From Acanthochromis polyacanthus (lineage: Eukaryota; Chordata; Actinopteri; Pomacentridae): a DNA stretch of 64,000 nt. The stretch covers positions 41,021,474 through 41,085,473 of the forward strand of contig NC_067113.1 of NCBI RefSeq assembly GCF_021347895.1, read 5' to 3'. The notes beneath the pieces are model-generated. The model ran no database searches, was not told the DNA's origin, and was given only the letters and a program-made list of their open reading frames with translations. This document shows, piece after piece, positions 26,038 to 37,106 of the stretch; position 1 is the first letter of the stretch, and each line of letters begins with the position of its first letter. A program made the translations under genes and the position numbers.

Positions 26038-26430
26038 TAGAGGTGTCACGATTAGGAAAATTTGGGTGACGATTAATTGTCCTATGCATGACTGTGCTCG
26101 ACGATTCAAATTTTCAGTTTATTTCATGCCTCTATTAGCTTTAGTCTGACTCACTAGATGCAGACTGCATATTTTTAGTTGGCAGATTTCACGCGGTTTC
26201 AAAACCTACTTCACCACAGGAAGCAGAAACCCCCCGAGCAGCAACCTACGTAATGAAAATATCAAGCAGTCCTGCTCGGATATTCCAGCAAAGCATCCAG
26301 TTTAATGAAGGCGCTTGCCTCCCTGCATGCAAACATTCAACCAAAACAATTCCCCCATCACTATCCTCAACACCGCTGCATCCTAGACCCAAAATAATTG
26401 ATTAAGAAATAAAAACAAGCCTGAGCTTTT
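26038..26430. repeat. Dispersed repeat, possibly hAT-derived (pair with 44825-45190)
   Basis: Starts AGGTGTCACGATTAGG, a wording seen at ends of fish hAT-like MITEs. It shares GACTCACTAGATG.AGACT, CTTGCCTCCCTG and an ACCAAAACAATTCCCCCATC-type block with 44825-45190. The two copies are strongly diverged. No coding capacity. Confidence 0.45.
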
Positions 26431-26447
26431 GTCCTCCTAATAGCTGA

Positions 26448-26690
26448 ATGCTAATGAGGTGCAGCAGACCATTCTACACCGTGCTGTACATCAGTGATAG
26501 CAATGCCTTTCATTGCAACCTTTTGCTACAAGTCATCTCCAAGTGTCAGGCTCAGGAGCTGTTTGTCCCTCCGGCCATCAGACTGTACAACTCATCACAG
26601 AGTGGTCGAGAGGGTCTCAGTCTGGATCACAGAAGCTTCATTTCCACCAAAGAGAACCAGCTGAGAACCTTGGTTCAAATCCCGTGCCCC
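26448..26690 (+). pseudogene. Possible non-LTR retrotransposon C-terminal fragment
   Basis: An open frame includes ELFVPPAIRLYNSS. A hydrophobic-Pro-Ala-Ile/Val-Arg-Leu-(Leu/Tyr)-Asn-Ser motif is common at the C-terminus of fish CR1/L2/Rex1-type LINE proteins. The upstream part of the frame has no recognisable polymerase motif, so only a short tail would remain. Further downstream, CGTCAGTACGTCACTG and other CpG-rich text at 26735-26830 is unexplained. Confidence 0.35.
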
Positions 26691-28884
26691 CCCAGGACCG
26701 GTTTGCTTTTCCGTGGGCAAGGAGCCAAGCTGGAGTCGCGTCATTGCATCATCGTAAAACGTCAGTACGTCACTGCATGTGTAGCCGTTCCGCGATGGTG
26801 GCGCACCGTAAGCATAGAAGTGCTGTTCCTCACTTTTTCAGCCTACAATGTGATCCAGAAACAAATAATCTGGCTGTTAGTAGGTATTTATCTTTATCGT
26901 AGTCACGGGTAACGGCGATTACGTTTGAGAAGACAGGTAAACTGTCAGAGAGGTTTTGATTCTTAACACTGAACATGTTAGCGTTAGCTTAGCTACTTAG
27001 CCTACTGATCCAATGTGATTACAGTACGTCTGTGCACCTTGTGTAGTTTTACTGCAACAGTTACTCTAACTCCCTGTCAAATCATTTTAGATCACTTAAT
27101 TTTAAATCACTGTGCCTTTAATGTGTAAATACTGTATATTCACTCTAAATTACATTTAGTATTCTACAGATTTTAAACTTAGAAGTGGCTTTGTTTATAG
27201 TATTGTAGAGCAAGTTTTTTTGGTGTTTATACTAACCTTAATGTTAATGTGGTCACTAACCTGCCCTGTTTGGCTTCTTTTTTGTTCTTCTTGTTGTACG
27301 TAAGCTGTGGAATATTTGAATTTCATTTGAGATTAATTTATCTGTCCGTCCTTTCATTTCACTTAAAACCAAAATGTGCCCACAGCAGTACTGCGGGGTT
27401 TGGTTTTGCAACTAAATCCATGACGGCAATGTCAATAGATGCTCATCAAAATGCAATTGGTTCAATATTTACGAAGTTAAACGCCTCGAGACAAACAGTT
27501 GGTGCCATTAAACCATCGCAGACGAGGATGGAAGGGAAGGGGTGCAAATGATGGAAAACGAAGCGGAAATAGTGTTTAAAATGTGACGTTTCATTCAGCT
27601 GTTTTTATGCAGGTGAACACAAATGATTCTAATGAATATGCAAAATGATCACAGCTCAAATAACTGCCATCATGACAGGCCTCGTTTTAATTGAGGCCGT
27701 GTCTCAGACACTGCTGGAGCCAGAACTTCTAACCATGCTGACAGAAGCTCCAAAGAAATGTGCCAAACTCCAATCTTCACTCTGTTTTCAGTTCATCAGC
27801 ATTCACCTGTTTCCTTCACCTCCAGCCCTCCCATGGCCCCTCAGGAAGGCCATGTCTCACAGCTTGAACGACCTCTTCTCTACAGCTTCAGTGGGACACT
27901 TATCAGGAGCAGTTTAGAGGTTACAAACCTCCACCTGTAGGCCCGGATGATTATTCATTACTAATCATTCAGTCTCGGCATTCACACTGGCAACCGGGCG
28001 CATTAGCTGGCAGGGACGGGGTACGGAGGCGCTGCAGTGTCTAAATTGCTTCCACAGGGCAATCCATAATTGTTTACACAAGTAACTCCTGCTTATCACA
28101 AAGCCATTACAGCCCGAGGCGGATTATAAAAATCAAGCACTGCCCAACAACAAAGTGTGTGTGTGTGTGCGTGGAGTGTAAGAAACCAACAAACTGGTCT
28201 GGGCGTGCGGTGATGACTTGTGTTGTGTGCGTCTGTGTTTGGGACTGAGCTCCTACGATGAGGAGAATGCGTGTTCTTCTCACGCTCCGCCGAAGCATGA
28301 AAAACACTGTTGACAAGCAGGCTGGCAGCCAAACAACACATACTGCGCCAGACAAACACTTTAGCCTCTTCTTTCCCTAAGATGTGACCTCGGAGGACCA
28401 CAGAACACTCTGAGGAAATAGATTCATTACTCTCTGCTGCCGTTTTTCCTCTATGATTTATGGTTGGGACTTTTCTCTGATACGATACCATCATACAGCA
28501 TAAATTAAAGTCTCTCTGCAGCCATTCAGTAAACCCTGAAAACTCCTCCGTCCCTTCCAAAGCTGCATATTTAGACATTTTTTTCCCCTTGAACATAACC
28601 TTAAAATAGCTTAAGCCACATTTGCAGGATGACGATTCTTCTGGGACCTCGTGGGATTTAGAAATTGCCTCCGCACATCTGGGTCTCCGTGCAGCACATT
28701 CACACAGACAAACAAAGTCAAACTCCACTTGATTTTACTCACATGATCCAGACATATGACATTAACAGGCTGCCATATAATAACTGACAAAAGACAGCAA
28801 AATGTCTGTTATTGTATGCAGCCATGAATGTCATCCGTGTAACATTCTTGAGATTTTCCTCTTCACTGTAAATTTAAAACAAAA
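26691..28884. other. Intergenic DNA
   Basis: Holds a CpG-rich stretch at 26735-26930 and a motif-rich segment at 27930-28130 (separate entry). A 210-codon minus-strand open frame at 28096-28728 has no recognisable domain and includes a GT-repeat-derived stretch; I do not regard it as a gene. Confidence 0.45.
27930..28135. promoter_or_regulatory. Candidate conserved non-coding element
   Basis: A dense run of homeodomain- and forkhead-like motifs in repeat-free sequence: GATTATTCATTACTAATCATT, GCGCATTAGCTGG, TCCATAATTGTTTACACAAG (contains TGTTTACA). No coding signal. Function is inferred from motif density only. Confidence 0.3.
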
Positions 28885-29570
28885 ACAAAAACGTTTTAAA
28901 CTGTATTTTTTTAACTTTTAGTTCACATGTTGTCCCTATTTTGTTAAATTACATACTTAAATCACAGAAAAAAGTGTTAATAGTGATAATGAATGGTTTA
29001 TTCTTGTAATTTTGACCGTAAATGACTTTTTTTTTTTTACTGCATTTAAATCAAACAAAATTTTTTAAAAAGGGTAAATTAATTTGAACTTTTATTTGAT
29101 GGATTTGCCCTGGTTTGTGAAAATACAGATAATGACTACAAAAGCACAGAAAAAAAGTAATATTTACTTGTCAATCATTCAAAAAAAAAGCTAAAACTGT
29201 TACATATTGTCTAACAAATCTGTTTCAAACTGTATTTTGTTTACTTTTAGTTTATATATTCTCCCTAATTTTGCTAAATTTTCTACTTAAATCACAGAAG
29301 AAAGTGTTAGTGTCCACAACAAAATTATATTTTTACAATTTATTAATTCATTGTTTTAAGTTAGACCGTAAAATTACAATTTTTACTGAATTTAATCAAC
29401 AAAAAATTAAAAATGGTAAATGAATTGTAACTTTTATTTTACAGTTTTACCCCGTTTTGTGAAATTACAGTTAATAATAACTAGAAAAGTCGCAGAAAAA
29501 GTAGCATTTTACTTGTCAGCCATTCAAGACAAAAAAACAGCCAAAGTTTATACATATTGTCCACAATAAA
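28885..29570 (+). repeat. Diverged tandem duplication, period about 345 bp
   Basis: The order AAACTGTATTTT.TT.ACTTTTAGTT, CTAAATCACAGAA.AAAGTGTTA, GACCGTAAA, GGTAAAT.AATT..AACTTTTATTT, GTTTTGTGAAA.TACAG and ACTTGTCA.CCATTCAA occurs twice, at about 28890-29190 and 29228-29535. The junction text TACATATTGTC recurs at 29197 and 29550. The copies differ by many substitutions and small indels, so the duplication is old. Confidence 0.7.
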
Positions 29571-30009
29571 AATCTGCTTATTTTTCAAATAGCAAATTCA
29601 ACTTTCACAACATGTGAGAATTAAATCACACTGTATTTAAATCAACTAAAAGTAGAGCTATTGTACAGATATGAATGTTTGTCTGCAGTCAGATTTTCAC
29701 AGTATTGTTTTTTGTTTACATTTTTACAGTATTCTGATGAACTTGCACTTTCTGTGAATGGATATCCATGAGGCTTTTGAACTTGCACCCAAAATGCTCC
29801 CCGCTTTTATTTATTTTCCCCAATATCGTCCCCTGAGAGCGGCTGATTTACACGAAACTAAGATCAAAGGGCGTTTGGGGCGAAAATACGGCAGATAATT
29901 GGCTTTATTTCAGAACCACAATGTGTTGATTTATGAATGAAGTCCTCACCTGTTTCTCTTTTCATTGCAGCTCGAGCAGAACACTTCACCGACTCCTAAC
30001 ACTGTAAAA
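29571..30009. other. Intergenic DNA
   Basis: Nothing recognised between the tandem duplication and the solo LTR. Confidence 0.5.
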
Positions 30010-30014
30010 CTGCT

Positions 30015-30890
30015 TGTTACGGCCACCAGTGTTGGTGTGCCGTTTTGCTTTGAGGTGGTGTTTTGTAGGGCCTTTGTGTGGGCTCAGCTGTGTTTGTTGC
30101 AGAGTCTTTGGAACCCCTGCCGGCCATTTCAGCTTGATGACGCCGGAGCTGACGACCTGCACTGCAGTCTGGTTTTCCCCGCCCTTCGACCTTTCTGATT
30201 GGGCCATCCTCCAGCTCTCCTCCTCCTTGGACCAACCAGAGGCAGCCAGGCACCACACCTGCAAGCTATAAAGCTGCCACCGTGCCATTAGTCTTGGTGG
30301 CTGGTACTTTGACCAGTCCACCCTGGTGCCTCTTTGTGTGTGGAACTTTGTTTGGGTTTCGGTCTGCAGGTACGGTGGTGGGTTGGAGGGTACCACAGAC
30401 ATTTCGGTCGGAGATACTCGTGGTGGGTTCTGCCGACATTTTGGGTTTCTGTTGGCGGCTGCTATCTGGGTGTGGAGCTTACTGTTAGTGGAGACTGAGG
30501 CTCCAATTAGCAGCCTGCCTCTTTAGGGAGAAGCCATTCTGTCTTAGAGTCTTTGTGAACTGTGAAATCAGTGAGCGTGAGGCACCAGTTTTGTTTGGTT
30601 CGTTTGTACACATTTTGTATTAGTTATTGTTCCTGGTGGTGGGTGTTGCTCCTGTAGTTCGGTTTGGCTAGGGAGTTTAGTTGTTTTCTTTGTGTTTAGC
30701 TTAATTACAAACTCTGTTAGCCTTCGTTATGTTTTATTCCGTTCTTTGTTTTAGCAACACTCACCAGTGTTGTGTGTTATTGTCACCTTTACATTCCTTT
30801 TGCTACTAAGCAATAAATCCCTTAACGTAAACCAATACCATCTGGTTATTTTGTTGCATCCAGCCAACCCCTAGAGGTTGGATCGTAACA
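30015..30890 (+). mobile_element. Solo LTR of an LTR retrotransposon
   Basis: Starts TGTTACG and ends CGTAACA, a perfect 7-bp terminal inversion in TG...CA form. It is flanked by a perfect 5-bp direct repeat CTGCT (30010-30014 and 30891-30895), the target duplication. At 876 bp it contains a TATAAA box (30267-30272) and an AATAAA poly(A) signal (30812-30817) in the right order for U3-R-U5. No internal gag or pol and no second LTR are present, so it is the product of LTR-LTR recombination. Gypsy-like by its ends and 5-bp target; an ERV is possible. Confidence 0.85.
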
Positions 30891-30895
30891 CTGCT

Positions 30896-31443
30896 CGACT
30901 CTCAAGCTGTAATATTGGAGTCATTCATCCACACTTGCTCAATTGCAAATCAATTCTGCATAAGAATAATGATTGAGAAAGCCACACTCTGCAAGCAGAC
31001 AGGATTGGCTCTGTATCAACATGAAACCTGTCATCAGTAGACTACAAATATGAGATGAAATGCTCAGCCATGTTGATGACTACTTATTTTGCTCATTATT
31101 TGTCTCTCCGAATATGAAAAACCCACAGACATGCTAGCAAGAAGAAAGAAAAAAAGGATTTTCACTAGAATTGCTTCCTGACAGTCTGCCAACCACACCA
31201 GGCATTTTATATGAAAAAGGCCAGAGGTCATCACTTCATTTATCCTGCCAGATGTTGTGTCAAATTCTATCTATTCTTTAGTTTTGGCTGAAAAAATGTG
31301 TTCAAATTTGAAGGGTTCCCCTTAATATGCTCCTTCCTTACATCATATTCAATAGAATGGGACGAATCATAAGTACAATGCCTCCAGCCGTTTGGCTGTC
31401 GTCTATGCAAAACACAAACAACAAAAGCACTCAGAGAGCGCAG
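30896..31443. other. Intergenic DNA
   Basis: Bases 30980-31080 share CACTCTGCAAGC.GACAGGATTGG and GCTCAGCCATG with 38910-39020, in the same order, suggesting an old dispersed or segmental repeat. No gene. Confidence 0.4.
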
Positions 31444-32024
31444 TACTCTGCCAAGGGCTGCTCAGTCGTATCATTTCCGATCGATTAAATCTCGAATAAC
31501 ATTGTGGAACAGATCACGGCACTATGGAATGTGGCCATTTAATGTAAAATGTACCTACGAACAGAATTACATTGTGCTGAGCACAGGTGTGTGTTCTGCA
31601 TGTGTACGTTATGTACGGATACTGAATCATATGACCTAAATATGTAGCGGGCCATAGGAATTGATGGGACTCAGAAACATCCACACAATTTAATCAGTTG
31701 TTCCTTGTATCATTTCTGATGAACAAGTCCTGATAAGTCGACAGCGGGGGATTTGTAGAAGGATCGCAATCATGTGATCGTCAGCAGGCAGCTGACGTAG
31801 CGTCAGTTGTCGTCATGGTTACAGTGACGCCGTGGTGCTATCTCGCAATACGTGGATCCAGAAGCAGCATCACTTGCCAACATTTAATCAATTGGACCTT
31901 GTGTCATTTCTGACCTTCCCTGAAAATTTCATCTAAATCCGTTAATCCGTTTTTGAGTAACGTTGCAAACAGACAGACAGACATCAATCATCACAGAAAC
32001 TCCACCGCTTTCCTTGACGTAGTA
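31444..32024 (+). repeat. Family A dispersed repeat, copy A3 (most complete)
   Basis: Begins TACTCTGCCAAGG and ends with TTCCTTGACGTAGTA, giving imperfect inverted ends, total 581 bp. Carries all the family landmarks in the A1 order, including GTGTACGTTATGTACGG, AATTGATGGGACTC, CTTGTATCATTTCTGA and TTTTTGAGTAACGTTGC. No open frame of note. Best reference copy in the window. Confidence 0.75.
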
Positions 32025-33251
32025 ATAGGAATATCTTTTTGCTTCTGCTATTATTAGCCTACAAACAACATCTTCAGTGTTTAATGAATTTTAGCCTACA
32101 TTTGTTGACTGACAGAGGGACTTATTGTCGATAACAATCAGGATAATGATGCGACAAAACCACCCTATACAATTCCACTAATCCAAAACACCATTTCAAA
32201 AGCAATGCTCTGTCGTGAACAATACAGGGTAGTGCATGTCAGCTGTGTAAAATAGACCACACCGTATTCAATCTGTGCACAGAAAAAGTGATTAACAGTC
32301 AACCAGCTTCAGCACCGTGTAATTTTAGAGACGTACAGAGATGAGCAAATAGAGGATAAAAGATAAAAATGCTCCACACAAACTCATTTGCCTCATGGGT
32401 GTGGTCACATGGCCAACAGAAAACCTTCATGCGCTCGTTTACACAGCGTTTGTTCAGGAGAAACTAAAAACAAGACCATTAACGACTTGGACAACATTAA
32501 AGCATTCCACATGGAGGAAATACTTAGATTCCTCCTCTGTTTTCTTGTCAGTGGCAGAGGGCAGCTGTGCCAGATTTTGGCTACACACAAACCCTTTGAT
32601 GGATTCTTTTTTCCTTACTAGATTTTAGCTCGTAAGACCTAATACATTTTTACCAAAAGTCAGCATTTCCCTTATCAATACCAGACTTCACTAATTAGCA
32701 ATTAGTGGTTAGCATTAGCATGTAGCACTAGCAGCACTGCCTCAACTGGTCAGGGATCCCAGGTCCTTCATTGAGGTGTGCATCCTTTTTGTCTGCAGCA
32801 CACGTGTCTTGTGTTTAACAAAATTTTGTAATTTAATGTTTATTTTTATGGGAATAATAGATATAAGAAAGATCAATGTCTATATACCACATAGTTCAGT
32901 CTATTTGTATTACCTGTGCCAGGATAAATCATCTAAATTCTGTTGACATTCTGCCTGGTTTTACATTGCCTGTTTTATGCATTGATGTTGCTTCAAAGTG
33001 CTGTAAAACCAAGTTACATTTGTTGTCAGAGTTAGTTTAGACACCGACAGCAGCATCGCCATTTGAAACCCACTGGTGTCCAACCTTATTCTCTCCAGGC
33101 TCAATAATAATGGATTCAGAGGACATTTAAGGTGAGCTGAGCTAAGTGTTGTTTGTACAGATGAAAACATCCCCTGTGAAGCTGCCATGCTGCCATCTGC
33201 TGGTGGAAACACAGTTAGAAACTTGACCTGCTGTTATCTGTTGGCACACTT

Positions 33252-33281
33252 GAAGAGAGAAGAGAGAGTAGAGAGAGAGAG

Positions 33282-33342
<61 letters not shown>

Positions 33343-33346
33343 AGAA
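33252..33346 (+). repeat. (GA)n microsatellite, interrupted
   Basis: About 95 bases of GA units with a few extra A or G interruptions. It generates spurious Arg-Glu and Leu-Ser open frames on the two strands. Confidence 0.95.
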
Positions 33347-33689
33347 ACCCAAACACAAGTGTTCAGTGGGATAAAAATACAAGATACGCAAACTCAAGTT
33401 CAAGGACATGTCTCAAAGTTATGATGAGTAAATCCGCTCTTCTAATCTGGGAAAATGTAGGTAGGAGTGCCATGAATGAGTAACTCCATGATAAGTCTCC
33501 TCTGAGGTGCCTTTGAGCCACACGGTGGAAAAAGCCTCATTGTGTTGCGAGTCAACTTGTGCTGCATCAACAAAGTTGAGGAGCACACAAACACACACTG
33601 GGTTTGTCAGTCACACAGCGGAGGGCCTGAAGCTGCAGCTTGAGCGACTGTCATATCGATTCAGAAGCTTCTCCTCACCTTCTGCCAGC

Positions 33690-33910
33690 GATTCATAGCG
33701 TAGTTAGCTGCTGCTATTGATCTCTGTCCTCCCAGAGCGGCGGCACTGATCGACCTATCAGCCGGCTGATTGAAGATAAAATTCACAGCCATATCAGCCC
33801 CGGCTGTCCACAGCTTAATCCACTTACGCTTTCCTAATTACGGCTGTGTTGGAAAAATGGAACGCAGCGTAATTTAATTCTTATTTTCCTCACATTTGCC
33901 CTAACCCGCT
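33690..33910. promoter_or_regulatory. Candidate conserved non-coding element
   Basis: A repeat-free stretch with ACTGATCGACCTATCAG, TTCCTAATTACGG, CGTAATTTAATTC and GCTAATATTATGG. Balanced composition and clustered TAATT-type motifs set it apart from neighbouring AT-rich DNA. No coding signal. Confidence 0.25.
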
Positions 33911-35873
33911 AATATTATGGGCTGTACGCCACACAAAAAACCCCCACTCCTTCTTCCCCGGCAGCTGCCTGTGGGCATCCCCGTGATGAGACTCCCAATG
34001 AGTTTCTCCGTCTGACAGGAGCCAAGGACGATTGTTCCATCAGGTTTTAGATAGATATGCAGCGGCAGACGCCATCCCCTCTGTGGGCAAACAACGGGGT
34101 GGCGTTTTGAGGCACGATCCTATCAGCGGGGAGGGGTGGTGCAGTGAAACAAACACACCCCACGGCACAGATCGATGGCTTGTGCTGCCGTGGTTTATCT
34201 GACATCCACACAGACAGCAGGAAGTCAGGGACAAACTCCATTATACACTTTCACTTATTCAATCAGCTGCTTCACTGTCTCTCACACAAATCCATTTCCC
34301 CTCCTTGAAGCGGGGAGATGCTGCATGCTGAGATGAAAGCCACAGATGACACAGCGATGTCTGAATGCTGACTTACTGATTTAGTTTAATGGGATAACGC
34401 TGCTTTCTTATTGCATCACAGCGCGGGCCGGGAGGAAATCGGCTTGTTTTAGACGCAGGGAATCCTCCGATAAACTTTATCCAAACCGCCATGTCACTGG
34501 GGGGCATATGGGAAACAGGAACATCGAGAACAATGTCGTACTTCAAGGGGACATCTGTTCATTTTCTCTGCTGAGAAGCCTCAAAAAACATGATTGGCCG
34601 GGGCCTGTTGTTTTGTTTTTTTTCCCTCTTTGCTATGACGAAATCATGTTTGTGGGCTCCAGAACACACAGGCAGACGTCTGATGGATGCCAACTACACA
34701 CGTCCTTGGTTGATGAGCCGTTTCCACAGCAACACAGGGCCTTCATTGCCATCACACAGAGCGCTGGGTTACGCGAGTGCAGGAGTTCTTTAAATAGCCA
34801 TCAGCGGTTCACAACAGCACATGATTAGGCCAACGAACTCTACGAACTCCAACAGCCCGCTGTCACCATGCAACGCTTATTTATAGATCAATTTTCTCTT
34901 TACAAAGCCATAAAGGTGCTTCACGTTCCAGACAACACAAAACTGTAAATGCATGGCAGAAGAGAAGCAGTGAGATTGGAGACACTCAACATGAATAGCT
35001 TCAGACGCAAAGATGCAAGAAACTGAGCAAACAGAGAATGCAACACAAACTTACCTTTTCCATAAGCTCTTTTGTATGGCCAGTTGAAGCATTGTTAGAG
35101 CAGTTTTAGCTATGAGAAGACTAAAAAAAGCTTCAAGTAATGGAAGAAGAAACCATCATGTCAGCCATACCTGCACACAGCGGCTGCTTTGATCTGTAGC
35201 ATGAATCACCATTTTCAGTATTTGTAACACTTGTAAGCAGATGAAAAAAAAGGTGCACGTGTTAAATCTTAATTTAGTTAAAAACCTTGTTAAAAAAAAC
35301 TTTAACTGAAAAACAAATGTGAATCTCCAGAGGACTGTCCAACAAAGCCAGGCTTGACAAACCTAAAACTCAAATCACAGATAATTGTTATCAACAAGCG
35401 TCAATGGTAAACAGGTTTCTTCTCAGCGTGCTTCCCTTAAAGAAGGGTGTTTGATGCGTTATTTGACTCTAGGATCGATTTCTAACGTGACAGCTGCTCA
35501 TTAAAGCGCTTAAGTTTCATTCCTCTAAACACAATGCTCAACAACAGGTGCATTTAGGTCAGACGCTGTCCATAATTGAAGGATATGTGGAAGTCACGTA
35601 ACCCAAATGGAAATGAAATTAAAGTTATCGATTCGCTATTCTTTGTGAAAGCTACTAGTAGACTAATCAATTCTCAATCTGTGTTCTGCTGGCTCAATGC
35701 AAGCAGTGCAAATGCCGGTTTGCGCGTACGCTCTGTTCCCTCAAGAAATAATCAATGTCTCTTACAGAGAATATAATCAGGAAAAGAAGTAGTGCTTCTT
35801 ACAGCCAATTTAAATTTGAACCTCTGAACAGAACGTCCTCCAGAGCAGTAAGTAAAAACTCAACACAGTAATA

Positions 35874-36711
35874 CAGGGCTGTCAAACTCCTCTTAGTTCA
35901 GGGGCCACATTCATCCCAAATTGGTCTCAAGTGGGCCGGATCAGTAAAATCACAGCATATTAACCGATAAATAACCACAACTCCTAATATTTCCTTTGTT
36001 TTAGTGCAAAAAAAGTACATTCCGAAAATGTTCACATTTACGAAATTATCTTTTTACAAAACATTAAGAACAAACTGAAATTTCTAAAGAAAAATAAATT
36101 CAGTTTTAACAATATTATGCCACAGTTTATCATTTATCCATTACAACTTACAGACCACGTGTTTCTACGAAGGCACAAAGCGTTTAGCCACAGGTATCTG
36201 GAACTGAATGATGTAGTATTTTACTTTAAAAAAAGACACAGAATGACAAAAGCAAGAAACAAAATGACAAACAAATGAGAACACAAAACACACAAAAAAG
36301 AGACAAAAATTAGACAAAAAAGTTACAAATGGACAAACGACAGAAGAACAAAATGACAAAAGCGTGAAATAAAACAACAAAAGATACACAAAACAATGAA
36401 TAAAGCAGAACACAAAATGACAAAAAATAAGACAAAAAACACAAGCGAGACCAAAAGGAAACGCATAACGTCAAAACAAGAAACAAAAGGACAAAACAAG
36501 AGACAACCGACAAAAGTCAGACAAAAAAAAGGACGAAACATCACAAAATGAGACACAAAATGACAAAGAAAATCTAGTATTTTACTTCATCATCAAAACA
36601 ACTTGTCATAGTCTAGATATTATTTTAAATTTATAGCTTTCGTCCCACGGGCCGGATTGGACCCTCTGGAGGGCCGATTTTGGCCAGCGGGCCGCATGTT
36701 TGACACCCCTG
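35874..36711 (+). mobile_element. hAT-like non-autonomous element with internal minisatellite
   Basis: Starts CAGGGCTGTCAAACTCC; the right end reversed is CAGGGGTGTCAAACATGCGG. It is flanked by an 8-bp target duplication with one mismatch (CAGTAATA at 35866-35873, CAGTGATA at 36712-36719). CAGGGGTGTC-type ends and 8-bp targets are the hAT (Charlie-like) signature. The GGGCCGGAT...GGGCCGCATGTTTGAC text near the ends is a common fish repeat. No transposase. Bases 36232-36566 are a degenerate A-rich minisatellite built on ACAAAATGACAAAA-like units. A reversed, truncated relative lies at 50830-51450. Confidence 0.85.
36232..36566 (+). repeat. Degenerate A-rich minisatellite inside the hAT-like element
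   Basis: Repeated GACAAAA / AGACAAAAA / ACACAAAA words with almost no T. Similar in wording to the array in the gnai1 3'UTR (58612-59570) and, reversed, to 50905-51120. The periodicity is loose. Confidence 0.75.
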
Positions 36712-36755
36712 CAGTGATACTTGCTTTACATTTTATGGTGAAGCCCTGAGGTGGT

Positions 36756-37106
36756 TGCCTAGCCGTGCTAGACAACCACGGCAACGAATTTAATTCTCTG
36801 CAGGGTCGACAACAAAACGACAACAGTCGTTGAGCTCCATTAGCACCGACTCTGAATAATCTTTCTGTTAACATGTCTGTAATATACTTGAGCTTCACCC
36901 ATTGACTGTATAAATAAGGCTTCACCGAACTCCCGTATCCTCTGATTTCCGGCGCTCTAGGAGCCTATTCGTTGCGCTGATTGGTTGTATACCTACCCAA
37001 TTGCTGCACAGTGATTTGATAGACAACCTTTTAGCCCGCCTCCCTCCCTGTCGAGCGTGCCTAGACCCTTGCGTCTTCAGAGCATGGGTTTAGCGCGGCT
37101 AGGCTA
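36756..37106 (+). mobile_element. MITE with GCCTAGCC inverted ends (pair with 61416-61770)
   Basis: About 351 bp. The left end is GCCTAGCCGTGCTAGAC; the right end GTTTAGCGCGGCTAGGCTA reversed gives TAGCCTAGCCGCGC, so the ends are inverted repeats. The interior (ATTCTCTG.CAGGGTCGACAAC; GTCTGTAATATACTTGAGC; GATTGGTTGTATACCTACCC) is nearly identical to the copy in the gnai1 intron. A target duplication here is unclear; GAGGTGGT and GCGGTGGT lie near the two ends. Confidence 0.75.

Larger units (their letters stand above)
32025..35865. other. Intergenic DNA
   Basis: Apart from the GA repeat and motif-rich segment listed separately, nothing recognised. Open frames here are short and lack domains. 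Confidence 0.45.

Noticed and set aside
26671..26705. Box-B-like GGTTCAAATCCCG, considered as a tRNA gene
   Set aside because: No matching box A, acceptor stem or cloverleaf pairing upstream.
28096..28728. 210-codon minus-strand frame
   Set aside because: No domain, no splice-bounded conserved block, and part of it derives from a GT repeat. A chance open frame is more likely, though I cannot exclude a lineage-specific gene.
29965..30526. Several overlapping frames on both strands between 29.97 and 30.53 kb
   Set aside because: They fall within the GC-richer solo LTR and have no protein motif.
33187..33483. Arg-Glu repeat protein (and Leu-Ser repeat on the other strand)
   Set aside because: Translation of the (GA)n microsatellite.
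36165..36556. Overlapping Phe/Cys/Leu-rich minus-strand frames
   Set aside because: Translation of the A-rich minisatellite inside the hAT-like element; no independent coding evidence.
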